Counted from the stretch's first letter, positions 20,838 through 32,283 are shown. The stretch: DNA of 64,000 bases from Metarhizium brunneum (GCF_013426205.1 NC_089422.1:1364001-1428000); one strand, 5' to 3'. Notes: generated from the letters alone by a model not told the origin. Translations and numbers: made by a program.

Positions 20838-23340
20838 CGAGGGAGTTTGGCTTTTAGATTGATCTAAAGTCTCTGCGGAGTTGTAGGGTTGAGCTGCCAA
20901 AACGACAGAATCAGGCTCCTGGGCCAGATACTTCGTCTCTGTCTCACGACCTTGCGGACTTGGTGTGGACCGAATGTCGATAGTGAGGTAGAGAAGGAAG
21001 AGGAACGAAAGAAGAGGTGATTCTATCTGAAGGAGTGGGGAAAAGCGTTACTTTCCGCAACGGGCCAAAATAAATACTAATATTCTGGAATTGTGGTCAA
21101 GGAGAGGAATATAAAAGGAAGAGAAGTGCAAGATGACAGTGGTGCGCTCGGTCTCTCAGAAATAGTGCCCATTCTTCGAGTCGCAGGTGTACCCAGAACC
21201 AAGCAAGATACCCGTATCAGTAACCCAGCCTGGATGTTGACAGCAATGGAAATCACAGGTGGGTAAAGCGGACTCCTTGCAGCAATGCGACTCAAGGCGT
21301 GAATCAGGGATGCTAGGGGATGCTGACTATGATCTAAAATCTTGTTTCTAACATTGTGAGGCGGTTATGACAGGCAGCCTTAGGCTCTCTCGGCTCCAGT
21401 TGGCACCAAGGACAATTCCAAGCATTCGCTCTCTGTCGTGGTCACTTGTCGTGTGCTATGCGTTCTGACCTGCGAGGACTCGAGTCTTTGGGGTGGTTCA
21501 GCTGCGTTCACGTGGCGTGAAAGGGATCGACTCGGACTATTAAGGAATGTTCGAGCAAAGACAAGCAATGCCGGATCTAAATTTCACGGGCGACTAGCCA
21601 AAAGGTAAATATGAATGAAGAGCTGTGGGGGGTGAGGTAGTACCTTATGAAGGAGTGGTCAGGAAGACGTGGTGGGACCGTTGACGTCCACGTCCACGCA
21701 TGTACAGAGCTGGCTTACGCACGGAGCGACAGCCGTTCTCGACCAGTTGGAGTTCAACCTATTATTCAAGTACGGCAAGCGATATATTGCCCTATACCTC
21801 GTTCGTACGTAGTGTGGACACGTGGTTTGATTCAATGTTATTTACTCCGTATGCCTGGCTTTGGACTGGCCTATCTGGCAAGCCAAGATCCGAGATTGAT
21901 TATACGCAAATGAGTTTGCAGCTTCTCCGATGTCGCGGTGAAGGGGGCGGAAGAATCCTAAAATGAGAAACGGGTTCAAGATGCCTCCCCTTGGTAGCGC
22001 AAAACGGTTGGGGCGCATCTCGGTTTCGTATCGGCGACAAATCCCCAGTTTCACTCGGTTGCGCACGAGTTGAAAGGAGCCCCGTCTCTCGGCTAGGTGC
22101 AGTATGTACAAGGTAAATTCCCAAGATCGGATGGGCATGTCAACACGGTACAGAACAACTACTGCTACATGGTCAGTGTGGTCCGCACGCGACGCTAACT
22201 GGGATTCGCACACAAGGGCAGACATATCTGGTCCGAATACATACATGGGGACGGCCGAGCCTATCCCCATGTCGAAATGCCAAGGGCTCCTGGCAAGCAG
22301 ACAAGCCAACATAGGCCTTCCAGTCAAGAGATATGTACATGTCGGTACACGAGTGAGGCGGATATGGCGTCGACGGCTAGAAGCTTGTTGGCCGGTTGTT
22401 GGAGGGCGGGCCAAAGGGCCAATGACAGCGGGTGTGAGGGCGTGATCGAGGCGTGATGAAAACGTGCAAAGATGTGATAGAGACAGTCGAGGGCGTGTGA
22501 AACTAGTCACAATGTGGGGTCTATGCCGTTCCATGCCACCGCATGGTCAATCTCCTGGCGTATCGTGCAATGTGTGCCACATGATGGGTGGTGTTTTGCT
22601 ATGACCGAAGAGCAACAGAGAGGGCCGTGTGCAAAGAAGCCCAGCCCCTCATCGCCTGCCCGGTCTCGATATGTGACCCAGTTGTGCAGTTGTTGTGCAG
22701 CTGTTATGCCAGCCGCTATGCCAGCACCTGTCATGCAATTATCTCGTACCACCTTCAATCCAACCCATCACATAGTATTTATCAAAAGACCAACCATTTT
22801 TGTCATAATAGTCTATATTAAAAAAGAGATAGATTAAATGTACCACGGTCTCCTTCCACATGGCTGCACAGCAAGGGTCTGAAATCGTGAATGCATAGGG
22901 GCAAGTGTGCCCGCCCCCGGCGTACATGTACGGGTACGTAGTGCTATCGCGGGGTTTCAAGGCCAGGGAAAGGTGTGGTGTCGTCAACGGCACGATTAAG
23001 CGCGGACAGCTTTTTTCTCGACTAATAGCAGGGGTCGAGAGGGTGACCCGAATGGCCGGGATTCTAGCAAGGCACAACGTTGATAGCGCCTTTGTTCTCG
23101 GACCATGCCGAACGTCCAGAGTAAGAACGGAATAGCGCGGTTTTGGCGGCAGTATTTCCCAGTCTCACGCCAAAGTGTGTGTGCTGCGTGTATGTAACTG
23201 CCCCTCACTTCGCGTGGTAATGGTCCGGACCCGGCATAGTACACACCGTTGACATTTATGTGTGCCTGGCGGATATAATAGGTATTAATACTCCAGTGGG
23301 GTGTAGTACAAGTTAACCCCTGTAAGTTTAGCCATAAATT
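20838..23340. other. Long upstream region of the homeobox gene, no gene seen
   Basis: These 2.5 kb carry the homeobox promoter and possibly its 5' exon. One TACTCCGTA motif lies at 21843-21851. A 230-codon minus-strand ORF (21842-22534) overlaps other ORFs, has no recognisable domain and is not accepted. Long regulatory regions are usual for developmental regulators. Confidence 0.45.
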
Positions 23341-24418
23341 AGCTGGCATGAATATTTAAGATTTATAGAGATTAAATATAAAGGTATTTTTACTAATAAA
23401 TGTACTTTTAATTTGTATTAATTGTTATAGTCCAGCTCGAGCCTAAGCTGGGTCCTGACTTGCCAGTAGAGTTTATAGCAAGTAACCGCTTTACTTTTTT
23501 TACATAATAAAGTAGATTTATAATATAGCAGAGTTCTTAAAGCTTTAAATAGTTAACAATAAAATACTCTTCAGCTATTGGTTAGTAAAAAAGCTGGGCT
23601 ACAAGCCCTAGCCAGCTACACGCTTTAAAGGGGTCAACTAGCAGCTTCGACGAGGCCAAATTCGATAAGAGGCCCACAAGACTCGAATCCAGCAGCTTCA
23701 AAGGCCCGATTCAATAGTAGCTTTAACGAGCCTGAATTCGGCAGCAGTAAAAAGGGCCCCAATAATATTTCTTCCTGGCTATTGCCGCTTTGCAGCCTTT
23801 GCTTACGCTTAGGATAACTTAATCGTTGGTATTACCGTCTTGTAATTTTCTGTAAATTAGCTATACCCCCTTTTATTATGCTGCACCTGGCTAAATACCC
23901 AGGGGTTATATTATATACATGGATATTTAATAACCTTCAACAGTGTATATACCCTGCGCTGCCGTGTAGTGTGATATTGATAGTATAACTGCATTAACTA
24001 TGCCTTTATAAAAGCTGAGACCTCAGCTCTAATTGCTACCTCCCTATTCTGCTCCCAGTAAACGTTAATCGCATCGACCAGGGGGAGTAGCAGGGTCCTG
24101 CAGTGAAATTAGTGGTATAACGGACCCGCTCGCGCAGTGTATAGTAGGTCGCTAGTAATTCCGAAAAACGCCTACTTTTATACTAAGATATATATATTTT
24201 AAAGGCTTATAATTAAATTAAAAATAAGCTAAAAGGATAATTTTTAAAGAATTAAATATAATAATACTTAATATATATAAATATTATTTTTATATAATAT
24301 TTATATTTATATTTTTTATATTATATAAGTTTATAATAATTAAATTAATATAAAAAAAAGAAAAAAAAAGGCTAGCTTATTACTAGGACCTACTAGTAAC
24401 ACAATTGACAGTTATACC
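23341..24418. other. AT-rich, repeat-derived region 5' of the retrotransposon
   Basis: Heavily A/T-biased sequence with stops in all frames. It includes repeat B copy 1 (23561-23843) and long TATA/TTAA runs (24170-24370). It fits RIP-degraded repeat DNA. Confidence 0.55.
23561..23843 (+). repeat. Dispersed repeat B, copy 1
   Basis: It aligns by eye along its length with 39414-39649. Shared landmarks in order are AAAATACT, GGTTAGT, CAGCTTC-rich units, GAATTCGGCAGCAGTAA, CCGCTTTG and the end ACCGTCTTGT. Its AGCTTC-rich units also resemble the arms of the 970-bp inverted-repeat element. Confidence 0.6.
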
Positions 24419-24423
24419 TTGCT
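24419..24423. repeat. 5' target-site duplication TTGCT
   Basis: Five bases directly before the 5' LTR, identical to 32279-32283 directly after the 3' LTR. Confidence 0.9.
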
Positions 24424-24869
24424 TGTTACGACCCAGTCACAAGCTGCAGCGTAGGTCGCAGGTTGGGCCGGCTGCATGAGCCACGGGACGGCGCAGGCAC
24501 AGCGGGTGACGGATTAATGGTCGGAACAGGCCGCCAATAGGGGAGAGTTCACTGACTGTTCAGTGAACTCCAGACGAACCAATAGCACGCATGTAACCAT
24601 AGTTCACCAGGACTTCAGTAAACAACGGGTGAACGCCGTAGTATATAAGGACCCCCAAATTCGCTTCATAGATAGACTCTAGCTCCTTAGCTTTTAACAC
24701 TGATCATTATATTAAATAAGCTTCGCTTACAACTCTTTGACTCTGATCACCTGGTTACAGTCTACGACCTATTACCAACGTAACACCCAACTACTCAGAT
24801 TAACTGCCCTAGTAGCTCTGCCAACATAAACTACGACTAGTTTATCCCTTGGGAACCTTAGCCGTTACA
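24424..24869 (+). repeat. 5' LTR of the Gypsy element
   Basis: 446 bp, TGTTACGACC...GCCGTTACA. It contains the TATA box (GTATATAAGG, 24651-24660) and the presumed transcription start about 37 nt downstream. It matches the 3' LTR apart from transitions. Confidence 0.95.
24651..24660 (+). promoter_or_regulatory. LTR TATA box
   Basis: GTATATAAGG lies in the 5' LTR. The 3' LTR copy reads GTATATAGGG. The spacing to the predicted RNA 5' end (24689) suits RNA polymerase II initiation. Confidence 0.65.
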
Positions 24870-24870
24870 C

Positions 24871-24880
24871 GTTAAAAGCT
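24871..24880 (+). promoter_or_regulatory. Predicted self-priming primer-binding site
   Basis: GTTAAAAGCT starts one base after the 5' LTR. It is exactly complementary to AGCTTTTAAC at 24689-24698, just where the TATA box predicts the RNA 5' end. No TGG typical of a tRNA-primed site is present. This is the layout known for self-priming Tf1/sushi-group elements. Confidence 0.65.
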
Positions 24881-24932
24881 CTTGTTCAGACTACTACCAC
24901 GTCACTCTGAGCAATACCTAATAACTGTCAAT

Positions 24933-27431
24933 ATGGCACCACACAAGACTACCACCGCATCTAGATCAAATGAAACCCGAGAAGAACCAACAACTATCTC
25001 TGCTCACAAGATGCTTACTGAGATTATACGCCTTCGGGAACAGGTCTAATAGATGGAAGAAGAACGGCAGGAACAAGCCATAACTGCTGCCACAATTAAA
25101 AAGGACTTAGGAGAAATCCTTAGACCCAGGGCACCAGGACCGTACAACGGATCCCCGGGTGCGCTTCAAGGATTCCTCACTCAACTCAGGGCTTACCACC
25201 AACAATTCCCAAACAAAATGGAAGAATCCTCTGTCAAGGTACTACACGCAGGAGGATATATGACGGGAGTGGCACTTGTATGGTTTGAACCCATTATGAG
25301 GGACTACCTTAATAAAGAAAAAGACGACCACGAAGAAGAAACCAACACCATTTTTAAAAGTTACAATGAGTTCGAAAAAGCCATCAAGAAAGCCTTTAGA
25401 ACAGTTAATGAAGCTAGAGCTGCTGAGTACTACATCAACGGGCTCAAGCAGAAGGGATCAGCATCCGATTATGCCGCTCGCTTCCAACAACTCGCATCTC
25501 AGCTTAACTAGGAGGACGAACCTCTTATGTCAGCTTTCTATAAAGGACTTAAGGAAGAAGTCAAAGATGAACTCTACAGAGAGAACAGACCAGACAACTT
25601 ATCGGATTACATCGCTATGGCGGTACAAATCGATGACAGATAGTATCAGCGACGCATACAGAAGAAACAAGGTAAAGGAACCTAGAACCCTACCAAAGGA
25701 AAGAGTTACCAAGCCAATCAACGCAGAAAGCGTGACGAACCTATTACCTATAGTCACACTCTTAACCCTGGACGAATAGAGCTTAACGCTACCAAGAAAG
25801 ACAACAAAAAGGAAAAGAAATGCTACAACTACGGAAAACCAGGACATTTCGCCAATAAATGCAAGAAACCCAGGAAAGAATAGAAGCCAGTACCAGAAGG
25901 AGGTAAGAAACAACTCAATTCTACTAACCAACAGAAAATCAAAGTTACCAAATCAGAGGTGGAACATAAGAACCTTAACTGGACCTTCTACTATGACGAC
26001 AACTGCTACGTTCACATAAGCAGCAAACAAGAAAGAGGATGGTTTCCAAAAGAACCAAGAAAACCAAAGAAGAAAATTATGAACTTTATGGGAAACGGAC
26101 TACAAGTAGCCCAATAACTGGTACAAGAAGACCTGGACGAACAATCAATGGAAAAGAGAACGCTTACAATAACAGGACAAAAGGAACTCCATGAACCAAA
26201 ATCGCCAGAATATTTGGACAAAGACTCGCACCAAGAAATTCTCGATTAGGTGCGACAATAAGCAAAAGCAAGGAAGATTCGAAGGGAACAATAATATAAG
26301 GAGGAGCAAGACGCACAAATCCTCACCACCTTCAACGAACCGAAAGATAGAGTAAGGGAAATAAGCGTCAATAACAACAACGCAATCCTAGATACTCCAG
26401 AAGCGTCCAAAGACAAACGAAACAAGGAAGAAACGCCTACAAGGCTGACAGCCACACAAGAACAAGCTATACAGCGATATTTCCCCGCACCAACAGGAAA
26501 ACATTTCGCAATTCCTATTCTAGCAGTAGACACCACCACAACAATGGAAAACCAGACACTATGGTTTCCGGAAGGAGAGAAGGAAGACGATCCTAAACTC
26601 TCACCAAGACACGCGGAACACACACGTTTAGCATGGGCATCATGCGCGTTTACAATATGCCAGGCACACTTTTAAACCAAGGCACGACTAGATGCATTTC
26701 TGATCAGGATGAAAGGATATCCAATCAAAGCACTATACTTCAGATAGGAACTCCTAGAATGGAGAGTGAAGATAATCAATAACGATCAAACAATGATCTT
26801 AGAACCCAATTCAAACACACCCATTAAATACCAAGCTTATACAGATCCTACAGACGTATATGAATCAGACATATACCAGTTACATATATATACGAAGAAC
26901 AGGCAGTGGCATCAGTATGTGTATAAGGGAAAGATCCCAACGCACCAAAGAGAGCTACTACTCAAATCACCTCAATATGAAACAAAAGACCACATGGAAT
27001 GCCCACTACCAAATTGCTCAGAACATATAGTAAATAAGGCCAGAGAATGGCACAAGTGGCAATATGGAACACCAGCAGCATACAAACAGACACAGCGAGC
27101 ATTAGACATACTCGAACAGAAAGACCCCAGGGGAACCACAGAATCAACATACCACAATGAACAAAATCTGGATAAGTAGTACAACGAACGGAAGTTCAAC
27201 CCCAGATGCAACAAGAAATATGCAGTAAACTGCGACAACCTAAGATGCAAAAAACACGGAGAAATAAAAAACCAAATTTATAATCGCCTATGTCAAATGT
27301 TTGATGATAGGTTTTACTTTAAGCACCCACAAAATGGAACTAGACCTACAGAATAGTACTAAGAAATGAAACGACAAATCGCAGAAGAATCTATTCCGGA
27401 AAACTCAAAAAACGAGGCACGCTATCTGTAA
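24933..27431 (+). pseudogene. gag: gag of the Gypsy element (broken)
   Basis: The frame opens at the ATG at 24933 and runs in one phase to TAA at 27429-27431, interrupted by many TAG/TAA codons (first at 25050). The longest clean piece is 25053-25511, with a capsid-like region (GPYNGSPGALQGFLTQLRAY, WFEPIMRDY). A CCHC zinc knuckle lies at 25821-25863, but its second cysteine reads Tyr (CYNYGKPGHFANKC), a G-to-A change. About 1.5 kb then follows with W-x-C/C-x2-H-like motifs (25978-26019, 26635-26670) and a clean piece at 26766-27179 that I cannot assign to a known domain. The protein is a structural particle component in intact relatives. Confidence 0.85.
27407..27413 (+). promoter_or_regulatory. 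Predicted -1 ribosomal frameshift site A_AAA_AAC
   Basis: The heptamer is in the correct phase of the gag frame (codons tcA AAA AAC) and lies 15 nt before the gag stop. After a -1 slip the reading frame is open straight into the protease motif at 27551. A downstream stimulatory structure was not established by eye. Confidence 0.75.
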
Positions 27432-30400
27432 AAGGGCTACAGGCTGGCATGAAGAGAAAGACGCTAATGACCCTCAACGCAACCAAAAGCGGACGAAGCG
27501 ATAAGATGGTATTAGACGCCGAAGTCATGGGACATCACGTTCGCATACTTGTGGACAATGGCGCGATGGGCAATTATATCTCACCCAGAGTTATGAATTG
27601 TTACTAACTACCGTGGAAACACAAAAAGGCACTATACAAGTTAACTGATATTAAAGGAAAACTTTTTGCCTATAATAACGGAATTATTAACCAAGAGACT
27701 GATCATCTCGAAGTACAGATTCAAGGTCATTCAGAAGTGATTCAACTCGATGTTATAGACGTATCGGAACACGACCTAGTATTAGGGTACCCATGGTTAT
27801 AGGAGAGTAACCCACTGATCAACTAGAGGACAGGCTAACTGAAGTGGAACAAGACTTCAGGCCAACAGAATCAGCAGAATTCGGAAGAAAGAACAAAATT
27901 TCGTCATAACTTAGCTTATAAACAGAGTTCTGAAGAAAAAAAACCTTCAAGCAAGTTATCCAAGGACCAACAACAACAAACAAGCAGCAGAAAAGCAGTC
28001 AAAACAATTAGATCCACCATAACAACCTCGACAGCGCTATAAACCGGGATACGAACAACAATAAGCAACAAGAAGATAAAAGCCAAGATCCGAAAGGTTA
28101 TTACCACCTTAAGGAAAGACCTCGCGAACACAAACAAGAAACTCGAAGGAGAAAAGAGGAACGAGAACAATAAAGACGACAAAAGCCCAATAACAAAAGA
28201 AGAAAGACTCAAGAATATCCCTAAGGAATACCGGAAATACGAAAAATTATTCGCAGAAGAATTAGAAACCGGATTACCCAAACACAGTCAATAGGATCAT
28301 AAAATCGAATTAGCAGATAGAAAGTCAACAACATTCCACAAGATCTACAACTTAAACGCAAAAGAACTCAAAACGTTACGAGAATACATCAACGAGATGC
28401 TAGCAAAAGGCTATATCAGAGCATCGATATCAGAAGCTGGATACCCAGTTATGTTTGTTCTAAAGAAAAACGGAAAATTGCGGTTAGTAGTAGATTATCG
28501 GCGATTAAACGCGATTACCATGAAAGACAGAACACCATTGCCACTAATATCGGAACTACGGGACCGATTGCACGGTATAAATTGGTTCACCGCGGTAGAC
28601 CTAAAAGGAGCATACAACTTAATTCGAATAAAAAAGGGTCACAAATAAATGACAGCCTTCAGAACAAAGTTCGGACTATTCGAATATTTGGTAATGCCAA
28701 TAGGGCTCACCAATACACCAGCAACATTCCAGAGAATAATTAACAGCGTACTACGAGAATATTTGGATAACTTCGTGGTAGTATATCTCGATAATATACT
28801 AATCTTCTTGAAAACCCTAAAAGACCATAAGGAACACGTATACATAATACTAAGAACACTATAAGACGCTAAACTATTGCTTAAACCAGCAAAATGTAAG
28901 TTCCATACACAGGAAGTAGACTTCCTAGGACACATAATACAACCAAACGAGATACAAATAGAAAAAACAAAGATTAAGGCAGTAAGGAACTAGCCAACAC
29001 CAAAGAATATCAAGGACATATAAAGCTTTAAAGGCTTTACGAACTATTACAGGAGATTCATCAAGAGCTACGGCGAAATCGCAGCACCCTTAGATAAACT
29101 CACCAAAAAGGATAAGCAGTAGGACTAGAACAATGAGGCGTAATGTGCTTTTAACAAGATCAAAGAACTTATTACATCCGAACCTGTTTTAAGAACCTTC
29201 AACCCAGAAAAGGAAATGGAATTAGAAACTGACTTATCAGACTTTGCTCTAGGAGCACAAGTTAGACAAAGAGACGATGACGGAAAACTACACCCTATTG
29301 CGTTCTACTTGAAGAAACTTTATGGAGCAGAACTCAACTACCCCATCTACAACAAAGAATTCCTAGCAATCATTAATGCTTTTAAGGAATTTAGACACTA
29401 TCTCATAGGAAGCAAACATAAAGTTAAGGTGTATACCAATCATAAGAACATCTCTTATTTTACGACAACGTAACAATTAAATAGACGACAAATTCAATGG
29501 GCCAAATATCTTTCAGAATTCGACTACGAAATCATCCATTAAAAAGGATCTAAGAACGGACAAGCAGACGCTCTAAGTCAAAGAAGCAACTACAATACAG
29601 GAGTACCTATAGCAACAAGACAACTCCTTAAGATCAATAAAAATGGTAATTTCTAGCAGAGACAACTGAATGCCATATTAAAAGTACAAAAAGAAGACCC
29701 AGTATACGGCAAAATACACCAATAGGCAACAAACAATATCCAACACATTGGAGACGTACCGATGGGATACATATACTACCCAGGAGGAGTACCAATATAT
29801 AGAGAAAAAATCTAGATACCACCAGACTTACAAGAAGAATACATCAAAGAAATGCATGAACACCCAGTTTACGGACATCAAGAAATCCGCAAAACACTGG
29901 ATAAAATACGACAACAATACGATTTCTTAGGAATCAAGAAAGTGGTCGAAAAGGTTATCAACAAATGTATACAATGCAAAAAAAGTAAGGCTTCACGATA
30001 TAAGCTATACGGAGAATTACAACCATTACCAGTACCAACACAACCATGGGAATCGATAGCTTTCAATCATATTACAAAGCTACTAATATCGAAAGAACCG
30101 ATAACCAATGTGGAATATAACAGCATATTCGTGGTCACGGATAGACTCACAAAGTATGGATACTTTCTACCGTATAAAGAAGCAAGTAATACAAAAGAAC
30201 TTACATATGTGTTCTTACAAACAATAGCAAGCAACCATGGACTGCCAGAAGAAATCATATCGGACAGAGGAAGTACATTTACTTCTAAGTTTTAGCAAGC
30301 ACTTATGGCACAACTTAGAACAAATCACAAGTTAAGCACTGCATATCATCCACAAACAGATGGACAGACAAAAAGATTAAACCAGACGCTTAAACAGTAT

Positions 30401-31105
30401 CTGCGATACTATATCAACCATTAACAGGACGATTGGGTTAAATAGTTACCTACAGCGCAATTGGCTTACAATAGCTCGATATTAGAATCAACAAAGCAAA
30501 CACCAGCCTACGCCAATTACAGATTTAATCCCGAAGTATTTCAAATACAGCGTGAAGGACCGCAAGCAGAACAAGCGATGCTGCAAGCAGATGAACTAAA
30601 AAAATTGCACAAAGAAATGCAACACGAACTAGAATTCGTACAAAAAAGAATAGCACAATACCATAATCAGAAAAGATTAAAGGGACCAATCTTTGGGGAG
30701 GGAGACATGGTCTACCTACTCCGACGAAACATCAAAACAACGCGACCAAGCGACAAATTAGATTACAAAAAATTAGGACCATTCGCCATCAAAAAACGAA
30801 TATCGACAAACAACTATGAACTTTTATTACCAAAGACTATGAGAAATCATCCTATAGTACACATTTCACTCCTTAAAAAGGCACCAAGCAACGCACCAGC
30901 AGAAAAAGACATCAAAGTCATAAACAAAACAGAATACAAAGTGGAACGGATCCTAGACATAAGAACAAAGAACAAAACACGCTAATATCTCATTAAATAG
31001 AAAAACTATGGAGACAAGGAAAACACATAGGAACTTACGGAACACCTAAAGAATTACCAGCACCTGCTACGGCAGTATTACCAGCAGCTTACAACTCAGC
31101 GCTAA
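27413..31105 (+). pseudogene. pol: pol of the Gypsy element (protease, RT, RNase H, integrase, chromodomain; broken)
   Basis: It is in the -1 phase relative to gag. The protease motif reads LVDNGA (27551), with Asn where DSG/DTG is expected. Reverse transcriptase spans about 28390-28870 and includes KLRLVVDYRRLN; its active-site box reads YLDN instead of YLDD. RNase H is at about 29216-29600. The integrase HHCC zinc region (29852-30000) looks intact; the catalytic region follows, with the first Asp replaced by Asn, the second Asp kept (IISDRG) and the Glu replaced by Lys. A chromodomain (about 30940-31065; YKVERILDIR...NYGDKENT) carries stops at Trp positions. The changes are G-to-A or C-to-T, so RIP has removed every catalytic activity. 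pol ends at TAA 31103-31105, overlapping the antisense ORF by about 70 nt. Confidence 0.9.
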
Positions 31106-31710
31106 GCAAAGCGCCCCAGTCCAAAACATCAAAGGCACCCCAGTCTTAAGCATCTTAAACAGCCTCAGACTCTTGCCGTTGAACCTGCTCCAATTCACGC
31201 TTCCAAGCCTCCTCCTCCTCCTTCTTTCAATCCGCATCCTCCATCTCCTCCAGAGAAGCAAAGTCACGACAAGCCATTTCTAGACCCTTCTCACGCAAAT
31301 AACAACGCATGCGCCGAAAACGCATCAAACAATTTAAGGCCTCATCTATTTCCAGCTAAGCCTTACAACGCCTCTCAATTAACAGTTCCTCCGTCAATTC
31401 CTCCTCCTTCTCGAGCCGACGAAGTTCCTCGGTGATACGGTTTACTAGAACACGTCAGCAGTACACACTACGGCAGGAAGACCCCGCACGTACGGTTCGC
31501 CATGGGAGTGCAAGAACTATCACAAGAACAACCCAGAGAATAACAAAGAGCGCAACAACTAATGCTCTTAATAACCCAATAAGAACTCTTCTTTTTAAAA
31601 TAACGACTACAAGGCGATACCTTGAAACCCTGTTCACGAATAAAGGCGGCGGTCGCAACGCAATTAGTGGTAGAACGGGATCTCTTAGGTTTATCCACAC
31701 GGTTAGACAT
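31035..31710 (-). pseudogene. Antisense accessory ORF of the retrotransposon: Cys-cluster plus coiled-coil protein (broken)
   Basis: It starts at the ATG at 31710 (MSNRVDKPKRSR) and points towards pol. An N-terminal zinc-cluster-like region (PCSRYFKKKSSYW...CALCYSLGCSCD) shows CxxC spacing with some Cys apparently changed to Tyr. After an apparent frame change near 31.50 kb, a long charged, coiled-coil-like stretch follows (EELRRLEKEEELTEELL, FASLEEMEDAD, EAWKRELEQVQRQ) and then an acidic/aromatic tail (WGAFDVLDWGALL). It is interrupted by TAA/TAG/TGA codons where Gln or Arg would fit, the same decay as in pol. That the protein pattern survives on this strand argues it was a real gene. I recall similar small proteins near fungal retroelements, but no function. 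Confidence 0.65.
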
Positions 31711-31832
31711 GGTAAAGGAAGGACATTGCAAGGAAGCAGAACACTTACAACCAATAGAAGAAAAGGCGAACAGGACTATTTATGAAACAAGGCTTAGGTC
31801 TTGAGGGCAAGACCATAGGAGAGGGGACATCA

Positions 31833-32278
31833 TGTTACGACCCAGTCACAAGCTGCAGCGTAGGTCGCAGGTTAGGCCGGCTACATAAGCCACGGGACAG
31901 CGCAGGCACAGCAGGTGACGGATTAATGGTCGGAACGGGCCGCCAATAGGGGAGAGTTCACTGACTGTTCAGTGAACTCCAGACGAACCAGTAGCACGCA
32001 TGTAACCATAGTTCACCAGGACTTCAGTGAACAACGGGTGAACGCCGTAGTATATAGGGACCCCCAAATTCGCTTCATAGATAGACTCTAGCTCCTTAGC
32101 TTTCAACACCAATCATTACATTGAATAAGCTTCGCTTACAACTCTTTGACTCTGATCACCTGGTTACGGTCTACGACCTATTACCAACGTAACACCCAAC
32201 TGCTCAGATTGACTGCCCTAGTGGCTCTGCCAACATAAACTACGACTAGTTTATCCCTTGGGAACCTTAGCCGTTACA
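31833..32278 (+). repeat. 3' LTR of the Gypsy element
   Basis: 446 bp, the same length and ends as the 5' LTR. Its first 80 bp carry several A where the 5' LTR has G; further on the bias reverses. Both copies were therefore mutated independently, by transitions only. Confidence 0.95.
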
Positions 32279-32283
32279 TTGCT

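Larger units (their letters stand above)
24424..32278 (+). mobile_element. Complete Ty3/Gypsy LTR retrotransposon (chromovirus), RIP-inactivated
   Basis: The element is 7855 bp with two 446-bp LTRs (24424-24869 and 31833-32278), TG...CA ends and a perfect 5-bp target duplication TTGCT (24419-24423, 32279-32283). The internal order is gag, protease, reverse transcriptase, RNase H, integrase, chromodomain: the Gypsy order with the C-terminal chromodomain of chromoviruses. A polypurine tract (AGGAGAGGGGA, 31817-31827) precedes the 3' LTR. The LTRs differ at roughly 18 positions by eye, all transitions, and the genes carry many in-frame TAG/TAA codons at places expected for Gln or Trp. This is the pattern of RIP, so the copy is dead but structurally complete. 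A minus-strand accessory ORF lies between pol and the 3' LTR. Confidence 0.95.

Noticed and set aside
21842..22534. 230-codon minus-strand ORF upstream of the homeobox gene
   Set aside because: Overlaps ORFs on the other strand, has no family similarity, and its composition looks random.
31432..31785. 117-codon plus-strand ORF before the 3' LTR as a possible env-like gene
   Set aside because: No membrane segment or signal peptide; it is the reverse of the antisense accessory ORF, which has the better protein character.
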